Shown: piece after piece, positions 6,729-10,891 of the stretch
Layout of the letters: every line of letters begins with the position of its first letter
Position numbering within the stretch: position 1 is the stretch's first letter
From: Chloroflexota bacterium
GTDB lineage: Bacteria; Chloroflexota; Dehalococcoidia; JACQTR01
Assembly: GCA_016210705.1 (NCBI GenBank)
Contig: JACQTR010000206.1
Location: forward strand, 1 to 10,891
Direction: 5' to 3'
Length of the DNA: 10,891 bases
Made by a program: the position numbers and the translations under genes
Notes under the pieces: generated by a model
Seen by the model: only the letters and a program-made list of their open reading frames with translations
Database searches by the model: none
What the model was told of the DNA's origin: nothing

Positions 6729-7619
6729 GTGGGAAACAGGCTCACTAAGAAGGCCACTACCTACACCTACGTGTATGGCCACGGCCTCATCAGCCAGACC
6801 GATGCCTCGGGAGTCCAGAGCTACTTCCTCGCTAATGGGCTGGGGAGCACTGAGGCGCTGACGGACGGTAGCGGCAATATCATAGGCACCTATAAGTACG
6901 ATGTTTTTGGAGCGGTGCGAAGCAGCTCTGGCTCAGGGTCTACGGAGTACCGCTTCACTGGCCAACAAGATGATGCTACTTTAGGCTACACTTACCTAAG
7001 AGCACGCTACTATGATCCAGCGGTAGGAAGGTTCCCAAGTAAAGACCTTGTGCCTGCACCTCTACAAAGACCGCAAGCCATCAACGACTATGTGTACGTA
7101 GCCGATGATCCTGCTAATCTTGCAGACCCCAGTGGCCTTTGGTGCCCCCGCAACCTCGAGGATTGCAAAGACCTTATTCCCCGACCTGACAAGGAGATTA
7201 AGAGAGCGTGGAACTTCTGGACAAAAACGGTCCCAGACGTGGCTAGCAAGGGCTACGTAGACGTGGGTGTCACCATCTGCTACTGGGGGTGTGGGACTTT
7301 TGGTGCGCAGTTTGGTCGAGGCCAAGGCTTCCATCCTTATTTTGGTGGCGGCATCGGCAGCCCGGGTGGGGGTCTAGCAGTCAACTTATTGCCCTATCAG
7401 AGCATAAGCCAGGTTTGGTCCTGTGGCTTAGGGGGCGGTTATGCTATATTTCCTGAGCCGGTGGGCGTTGGATGGGGTGGAGAAGCAGGTTTTTCGGGCA
7501 TCAGTTTTAAAGGATCATGGCCTTTCATTGAGGGGAGTTTTTACGCCGCTTCGGGTCCCTTTGTAGGACTCTCTGGGATTTCGGGGACCTTGTATTACGT
7601 ATTTCCGGAACCTTGGTGA
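6729..7619 (+). CDS. Rhs orphan toxin fragment, copy 4 (collapsed core), with Gly-rich tip
   Basis: 296 residues from GTG 6729; homology begins a few codons earlier (YDVVGNRLTK, from 6720), with no ATG and no ribosome site, and an in-frame TAG at 6690 upstream. The core is collapsed: VGNRLTKKATTYTY is fused directly to VYGHGLISQTD, skipping the YD repeats present in copies 1 and 2. The core-end block (LRARYYDPAVGRF), a KDLVPAPL-class linker and PANLADPSG follow, with DPSG at residues 133-136. The first tip residues, LWCPRNLEDC, resemble copy 2. The 160-residue tip is rich in Gly and aromatic residues (CYWGCGTFGAQFGRGQGF, PYFGGGIGSPGGG, FKGSWPFIEGSFYAASGPF) in a strand-like rhythm, which could mean a membrane-inserting beta structure (inference). 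No enzymatic motif is recognised. Its stop overlaps the GTG upstream of the immunity gene. Confidence 0.8.
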   Translation: MGNRLTKKATTYTYVYGHGLISQTDASGVQSYFLANGLGSTEALTDGSGNIIGTYKYDVFGAVRSSSGSGSTEYRFTGQQDDATLGYTYLRARYYDPAVGRFPSKDLVPAPLQRPQAINDYVYVADDPANLADPSGLWCPRNLEDCKDLIPRPDKEIKRAWNFWTKTVPDVASKGYVDVGVTICYWGCGTFGAQFGRGQGFHPYFGGGIGSPGGGLAVNLLPYQSISQVWSCGLGGGYAIFPEPVGVGWGGEAGFSGISFKGSWPFIEGSFYAASGPFVGLSGISGTLYYVFPEPW

Positions 7620-7629
7620 ACTGGTCTTT

Positions 7630-7637
7630 GGAGGTGA
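7630..7637 (+). promoter_or_regulatory. Strong Shine-Dalgarno selecting TTG 7640
   Basis: GGAGGTGA at 7630-7637 is a near-perfect ribosome binding site. With GGAGG ending at 7634, it is five bases from the TTG at 7640. The alternative starts TTG 7613 and GTG 7616, which overlap the preceding stop, have no comparable site. It is one of the best-spaced strong ribosome sites in the window, suggesting that this immunity gene can be translated on its own. Confidence 0.6.
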
Positions 7638-7639
7638 CA

Positions 7640-7894
7640 TTGAACTCAGACGCGCGAATTCTAGTAGGGCTTATGTTCATTCTAGGAGGAGTGGCCGGAC
7701 TCACCATTGATAAGGTTACACGCCGCAGGGTAGGGCGGCGAGGTAAAGCGTTCAGTGACATTGGCGTTAAGATTCTTCGCACTATACATCCCCGCATTGT
7801 AGCCTCGGATGAGTTCTATAAGACAATTCGCACGCCCATTATCATCGGGTTCATCATAGTTGGTGTGATCTTGTTTGTTTCAGCCCTTTTTTAG
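7640..7894 (+). CDS. Small two-helix membrane protein; putative immunity to copy 4 tip
   Basis: 84 residues from TTG 7640, chosen because GGAGGTGA lies directly upstream; a GTG at 7616 (overlapping the toxin stop as GTGA) would add eight residues and is the alternative. Membrane helices lie at about residues 6-23 (RILVGLMFILGGVAGLTI) and 66-83 (PIIIGFIIVGVILFVSAL), joined by a strongly basic loop (TRRRVGRRGK), which by the positive-inside rule should be cytosolic, with both ends outside. It directly follows the Gly-rich tip of copy 4 and is followed after nine bases by the remains of the next Rhs core. Like 4527-4751, it accompanies a KDLVPAPL-class tip. The immunity role is inferred from position. 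Confidence 0.66.
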   Translation: MNSDARILVGLMFILGGVAGLTIDKVTRRRVGRRGKAFSDIGVKILRTIHPRIVASDEFYKTIRTPIIIGFIIVGVILFVSALF

Positions 7895-7942
7895 TCAGGT
7901 ATCTGGCCGCGGCCTCATCAGTCGGGGGTACAGAGCTACTTT

Positions 7943-8344
7943 TTGGCAAATGGCCTGGGGGGCACTGTGGCGTTAACGGACGGAAGTGGAAGTGTTATTG
8001 CCACCTACAAGTACGATGTGTTTGGAGCGGTGCGAAGCAGCTCTGGCAGTGGGTCAACTGAGTACCGCTTCACCGGCCAGCAGGAGGACGCCACGTTGGC
8101 TTACTACTACCTGCGGGCCCGGTACTATGACCCGGCCATAGGGCGGTTTATCAGCAAGGATCCTTTTCCAGGCTTTGTGACTAACCCTCAGAGCCAAAAT
8201 CCCTACACCTATGTCGGAAACGATCCCACCAACGTCACAGACCCAAGTGGAGAGTTCGCCCCGATTGTGGCTGGGCTAGTGTGGTTAGCCGCTAACACAG
8301 ATATCGTGATAATTCTCGCTGGTGGCATAAGCCTTTGGGCCTAG
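7943..8344 (+). CDS. Rhs orphan toxin fragment, copy 5 (short core, truncated tip)
   Basis: Core similarity actually starts near 7903 (GGCCGCGGCCTCATCAG) but 13 bases present in other copies (CCAGACCGATGCA in copy 1) are missing before TCGGGGG, which breaks the core frame; TTG 7943 is only a formal start. What remains is NGLGGTVALTDGSG, the core-end block (YYYLRARYYDPAIGRF), a KDPF-class linker (SKDPFPGFVTNPQS) and PTNVTDPSG, with GGA of the junction ending at 8251. Only 30 tip residues follow, a hydrophobic stretch (IVAGLVWLAANTDIVIILAG), before TAG 8342-8344. A second open frame at 8350-8640 looks like the lost end of the same tip, so this is best viewed as the 5' part of a broken toxin gene. 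Confidence 0.72.
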   Translation: MANGLGGTVALTDGSGSVIATYKYDVFGAVRSSSGSGSTEYRFTGQQEDATLAYYYLRARYYDPAIGRFISKDPFPGFVTNPQSQNPYTYVGNDPTNVTDPSGEFAPIVAGLVWLAANTDIVIILAGGISLWA

Positions 8345-8391
8345 TATGAACTTCAGCAATACCAGAACGATATCGTTACTTTTGCGGAATC

Positions 8392-8640
8392 TTGTATTTC
8401 AACGACAAGGACATGGGCGGGGGATTTGACACATGGCTTGATAACATCCTCTTCGCACAGCGTGAAAAGGCAGAGCTTGATCGAATTGCAGCTGAACGCG
8501 GGCTGACCAAAGATGAACGGCAGCGGTTAGGACGTGCAGTTGAAAGGTATAAGAAAGAGCATGGTATGCTGAATCGTGGGAAGCTCCCAAGGAAGAAAAT
8601 TGAAGGGATTGCTGATGAAGAGGGGCTGGACAATAGATGA
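8392..8640 (+). CDS. Displaced C-terminal end of the copy 5 toxin tip (frameshifted)
   Basis: The frame is open from 8350; TTG 8392 or ATG 8413 could start it, neither with a well-placed ribosome site. From residue 9 it reads as a charged helical domain: GGGFDTWLDNILFAQREKAE, LDRIAAERGLTKDERQRLGR, AVERYKKEHG, then KKIEGIADEEGLDNR. I recall a very similar helix-turn-helix ending (hydrophobic-DRIAxxxGLxxxxRxxLG... with a final IAxE segment) at the C-termini of many polymorphic toxins, where it closes the toxin domain. The preceding Rhs frame stops at 8344, so a frameshift or small deletion between 8342 and about 8400 probably separated them. The stop TGA overlaps the ATG of the HEAT-repeat gene (ATGA), the coupling typical of toxin-immunity pairs. 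A functional stand-alone protein is unlikely. Confidence 0.6.
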   Translation: MYFNDKDMGGGFDTWLDNILFAQREKAELDRIAAERGLTKDERQRLGRAVERYKKEHGMLNRGKLPRKKIEGIADEEGLDNR

Positions 8641-9434
8641 TGAACAGCGAGCATAAACAGGAGACAAATAGGACACCGAAGTGGCGAACTTGCGAACGAC
8701 TGCTTGCCCAGGCTCGGTCCCCAAATGTGGATGAACGGTTTGAGGCTATAAGCGAACTCACATATTGTGAATCTCCCGAGGTAGATGAGGCCCTGGTGGA
8801 GGGGGCTACGGACCTTGACCCGGACGTCGCGGGAATTGCTCTTGAGGCGCTCTCTGAGCGAGGGCATCCCAAGGCGCGGGAAATCATCCTTGATCATCTG
8901 CACAATAGGCCATCGCTAAGGCAAAGTGCGCTAAGGGCGGCAGGAGTAGTTGATATCGGTCCGCATCTTCAAGAGGCGTGGCAAGCTCTGGAAAGACGTG
9001 AGTGGTTTTGGCGTACGGCGGGAGCTGGTGCGCTGGCCAAAGCGGGTGCAGTGGCAGCGCTACCCAAGATTCGGGAATTAGCACAGCGTGCGAGATTGGC
9101 CCACCAGCTTGAGGCAGAGGCCCAGCTGCTTGGTAGTGCTGGGCTATTAGGTCACAAGGAAAGCGCAGATCTATTCCTACTTCGACTTTCCTCCAGGACT
9201 GGTCGGTCACACCGGTCTGCGGGTTATTTCCTTGAAAGGAAAGGCAGATTGCAAGACTTGGCCGGTATCGTCGGAGTATCCAGGCTCCGGTCCGCCCTAC
9301 TACGAGGGAAGCAGTTTCATGATCGACGGTTTCAGAAGCTCATAGCTGACCATCCAAAGACAAAGTACTCCACCTTATTCGAAGATCTTTTACAAAGAGT
9401 GGATAAACTAGATACTACTTCGGACGACAAATAG
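8637..9434 (+). CDS. HEAT-repeat protein, putative immunity to copy 5 tip
   Basis: 265 residues from ATG 8637, overlapping the stop of the toxin end by four bases (ATGA); a second ATG follows at 8640. It is soluble, with no signal peptide. Helical repeats of about 30 residues are visible: LLAQARSPNVDERFEAISEL, then EVDEALVEGATDLDPDVAGI followed by ALEALSERG, then REIILDHLHNRPSLRQSALR, then the stretch ending WFWRTAGAGALAKAGAVAAL, then LRLSSRTGRSHRSAGYFL. These are the alternating Leu/Ala patterns of HEAT/PBS-lyase-like repeats. HEAT- and ankyrin-type proteins are known as immunity proteins in polymorphic toxin loci, acting by binding the toxin. A cytosolic immunity protein implies that its toxin acts in the cytosol. 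The toxin appears broken, so this gene may now be a spare antidote. Confidence 0.75.
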   Translation: MMNSEHKQETNRTPKWRTCERLLAQARSPNVDERFEAISELTYCESPEVDEALVEGATDLDPDVAGIALEALSERGHPKAREIILDHLHNRPSLRQSALRAAGVVDIGPHLQEAWQALERREWFWRTAGAGALAKAGAVAALPKIRELAQRARLAHQLEAEAQLLGSAGLLGHKESADLFLLRLSSRTGRSHRSAGYFLERKGRLQDLAGIVGVSRLRSALLRGKQFHDRRFQKLIADHPKTKYSTLFEDLLQRVDKLDTTSDDK

Positions 9435-9503
9435 GCATTCTTACCTGACCTGAGGCACAGGAGCCTGCCCATTGTTGCCAGGTCCTATGGAACTATTGCC
9501 AGA

Positions 9504-9929
9504 TTGACAGATGACGGCGGCGGACGCCGAAGCATTGGGTTGCACGCGCTGAGGTACCCATGGATACTAATGCCATACAATGGTGGCATGAGCAACGAAT
9601 ACCTTGGTGCTCTTATCGCGGCGCTGTCATCCGGCGATCGTCAGCAGATGGGAAGTGTGGTTATCTACAGCAATTGCAGCGGCGTCGCGAATAAGCTCGC
9701 TCAATTGCTTGGCGCGAATGCTTTCACTGTTGGCTCTTTTGTCTTTTTTCAGGGGGACCCAGAGCGCCAGATACTTAAACACGAGATGGCTCACGTAACC
9801 CAGTACAACACTACGGGCATGTTCTTCTTGCCTACTTATGCGGTACTCGAAGCGGGCACGCGGGCAATTAGCGTTACCAATCCCATGGAATTGTGGGCAG
9901 ATTGGATGGCAGGCACCGATGTTTACTAA
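9504..9929 (+). CDS. Core-less toxin tip with HExxH motif (putative zinc metalloprotease-like)
   Basis: The frame is open from the codon after the stop of the HEAT gene (9435), in the same phase; TTG 9504 is a formal start, ATG 9570 (MPYNGGMSNEY) a plausible later one. The domain contains GSVVIYSNCSG, ANAFTVGSFVFF and then ILKHEMAHVTQYN, an HExxH motif (H93, E94, H97 counted from TTG 9504), followed by MFFLPTYA and NPMELWAD, where E129 or D133 could be the third metal ligand. This resembles zincin-type domains appended to polymorphic toxins, as in DUF4157-like families, but family membership is not certain. No Rhs core or DPxG junction precedes it. The lipoprotein gene at 9919 overlaps its end, as expected for an immunity partner. 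The protein is short for a complete protease and may be only the C-terminal part. Confidence 0.6.
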   Translation: MTDDGGGRRSIGLHALRYPWILMPYNGGMSNEYLGALIAALSSGDRQQMGSVVIYSNCSGVANKLAQLLGANAFTVGSFVFFQGDPERQILKHEMAHVTQYNTTGMFFLPTYAVLEAGTRAISVTNPMELWADWMAGTDVY

Positions 9930-10248
9930 GTTCATCTTTGCTGTTCTGTTGTTCTCGTTCGCCGCACTCACTGCGGCGTGCCGTGATCAGATTAGCGTGA
10001 TCTACGAAAACCATACCCAGTGGTCAATAAGGCTATTTGTAGACGGCGAACCCCTCGTGTCTGGGAGATTTGTGGAGCCAGGTAAGAATGGGAGGATTGC
10101 CAGTACGAAGCACCTTTGGCAGCAACCTCGTCGGATTCAGGCTTATGATGACGCGGGCAACCTAAGGTTTGACAAGGTTGTCACTTGGGAGGAGATCAAA
10201 GCCAATAACTTTCGAATAGTTATCACTGAAAATGTGCCTGCGACCTAG
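9919..10248 (+). CDS. Small lipoprotein, putative immunity to the HExxH tip
   Basis: 109 residues from ATG 9919, overlapping the preceding stop by 11 bases. A start at 9838 in the same frame is possible but would put 27 unrelated residues in front of an otherwise perfect export signal, so 9919 is preferred. The N-terminus is a lipoprotein signal peptide: MFTKF, a hydrophobic core (IFAVLLFSFAAL) and a lipobox-like TAAC with Cys 21. The mature part is a compact beta-rich domain: ISVIYENHTQWSIRLFVDGE, GRFVEPGKNGRIAS, RRIQAYDDAGNLRFDKVVTW, then NFRIVITENV. This should lie outside the cytoplasmic membrane. The overlap with the HExxH gene suggests that it inhibits that protein at the cell surface; this is inferred from position and location only. 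Confidence 0.7.
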   Translation: MFTKFIFAVLLFSFAALTAACRDQISVIYENHTQWSIRLFVDGEPLVSGRFVEPGKNGRIASTKHLWQQPRRIQAYDDAGNLRFDKVVTWEEIKANNFRIVITENVPAT

Positions 10249-10331
10249 CGGCAGACGTACAAAGGCAGCAACCGCCTGATCAAGGCTCGCGCCGTCCGAG
10301 CGGTCCAAGCGACAATTACAAGTAAGGCTCG

Positions 10332-10891
10332 GTGGGAAATCGCTTGACCAAGAACGTCACCGCTTACACCTATGATGTTGGCGACCGCATGACCTCTGAC
10401 ACCTTCTCTTGGGACTACGAAAATAGGCTCACCGGAGCTACCGTGGGAGGAACCAGCGCCAGCTACACCTACCGAGGTGATAGTTTGAGGCACAATAAGA
10501 CGGTAGGTGGTAAGAGCACCACGTATACCTGGGACGTGAATAATGATCTGCCAGCGGTAATACAAGACGGTACTTACACCTACGTTTACGGCCACGGTTT
10601 GATAAGCCAGACTGAATCGGCAGGTGTCCAGAGCTACTTCCTGGGCAACGGCCTGGGGAGCACTGAGGCGTTGACTGATGGCAGCGGTAATGTGATAGCT
10701 ACATACAAGTACGACGTATTTGGTGCTATACGGAGCAGCTCAGGCAGTGGTTCAACAGAGTACCGTTTCACCGGCCAGCAGGAAGATGCTACTTTGGGCT
10801 ATACCTACTTGCGTGCTAGGTACTATGATCCCGCAATAGGGCGATTCCTTGTTAAAGACCTTGTGCCTGCACCTCTACAAAGACCGCAAGC
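10332..10891 (+). CDS. Rhs/YD-repeat orphan toxin fragment, copy 6, running off the right edge
   Basis: Open from GTG 10332 to the last base without a stop (an in-frame TAA lies just upstream at 10323). It reads VGNRLTKNVTAYTYDVGDRM, then WDYENRLTGATVGGTSASYT, WDVNNDLPAVIQDGTYTYVY, SYFLGNGLGSTEALTDGSGN, YRFTGQQEDATLGYTYLRAR, YYDPAIGRFLVKDLVPAPLQ. One repeat (the ATGGVSYTYDNNGNQTGRGA segment of copy 2) is missing between DRM and FSWDYE. The final 38 bases match 7043-7080 of copy 4, so this copy has the KDLVPAPL-class linker and its tip lies beyond the window. There is no ribosome site; the start was probably created by truncation. Confidence 0.8.
   Translation, partial: MGNRLTKNVTAYTYDVGDRMTSDTFSWDYENRLTGATVGGTSASYTYRGDSLRHNKTVGGKSTTYTWDVNNDLPAVIQDGTYTYVYGHGLISQTESAGVQSYFLGNGLGSTEALTDGSGNVIATYKYDVFGAIRSSSGSGSTEYRFTGQQEDATLGYTYLRARYYDPAIGRFLVKDLVPAPLQRPQ

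Larger units (their letters stand above)
950..10891 (+). repeat. Dispersed direct repeats: six nested, 5'-truncated copies of one Rhs core
   Basis: Similar core DNA occurs at about 950-1800, 2925-3985, 5110-5630, 6720-7045, 7903-8165 and 10330-10891. All complete copies share the 3' side (from NGLGSTEALTDG through DPAIGRF to DPSG), whereas the 5' ends start at different points of the same core, from LKSLDRLIPL in copy 2 down to the YGHGL region in copy 5. Identical words such as TACTACGACCC/TACTATGACCC and GATGTGAATGAT recur in register. This nested truncation is what repeated recombination or deletion acting from the 5' side of an Rhs gene would leave. Between the copies lie unrelated tips and immunity genes. 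Confidence 0.85.

Noticed and set aside
8376..8903. Antisense frames of 175 and 162 residues over 8376-8903
   Set aside because: Both are Ser/Leu/Pro-rich shadows of the toxin end and HEAT gene, cross two genes, and lack recognisable domains or ribosome sites.
9443..9482. Possible hairpin terminator after the HEAT gene (CAGGAGCCTG, ACCTG...CAGGT)
   Set aside because: The stems are only 4-5 bases and no T-run follows.
9838..9918. N-terminal extension of the lipoprotein from 9838
   Set aside because: It would place 27 residues before a clear signal peptide and lies inside the HExxH gene; ATG 9919 gives a standard lipoprotein start.
10249..10331. Spacer between lipoprotein and Rhs copy 6
   Set aside because: Examined for a hidden gene, terminator or core remnant; no open frame, stem-T-run or similarity to other copies was seen.

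Overview
The window is a tandem array of polymorphic-toxin cassettes, all on the + strand. Six 5'-truncated copies of an RHS/YD-repeat core are present. Each complete copy runs through the hallmark RHS core-end block (LRARYYDPAIGRF) and the PxxxxDPxG junction into a different C-terminal tip (CT), and is followed by a different small gene that is best read as its immunity gene. I see no transposase, integrase, tRNA, rRNA or CRISPR, and no housekeeping gene.

The source looks like an environmental bacterium with moderate-to-high GC. The wording of the core recalls Rhs-rich Chloroflexota (for example Dehalococcoidia/Anaerolineae-type genomes), but this is an impression from protein style only and phylum confidence is low. 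Base composition is a mosaic: the 5' core blocks (about 950-1250 and 2940-3450) are clearly C/G-rich, while tips and immunity genes are more mixed.

Layout: 1-360, the 3' part of an immunity gene whose paralogue lies at 6198-6650. 410-832, an immunity-like gene with no toxin tip beside it. 941-2332, Rhs copy 1 with a hydrophobic tip, then 2335-2928, a PH/GRAM-like protein with two membrane helices. 2925-4487, Rhs copy 2 (longest core) with a hydrophobic tip, then 4527-4751, a two-helix membrane protein. 4751-5072, debris of two immunity-like genes. 5085-6173, Rhs copy 3 with a soluble-looking tip, then 6198-6650, a membrane-anchored beta-rich immunity candidate. 6729-7619, Rhs copy 4 (core collapsed by deletion) with a Gly-rich tip, then 7640-7894, a two-helix membrane protein. 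7903-8640, Rhs copy 5 with a broken tip, then 8637-9434, a HEAT-repeat protein. 9435-9929, a core-less tip with an HExxH motif, then 9919-10248, a lipoprotein. 10332-10891, Rhs copy 6, which runs off the right edge.

How the parts work together (inference): such arrays are usually silent or weakly expressed 'orphan' tip/immunity stores that can recombine, through the shared core, onto a full-length Rhs delivery gene outside the window, while the immunity genes give protection against siblings. None of the Rhs fragments has a convincing start site of its own, which fits that view. The linker after the core occurs in two alternating classes (KDPF-type and KDLVPAPL-type), and the predicted location of each immunity protein matches the likely site of action of its tip.
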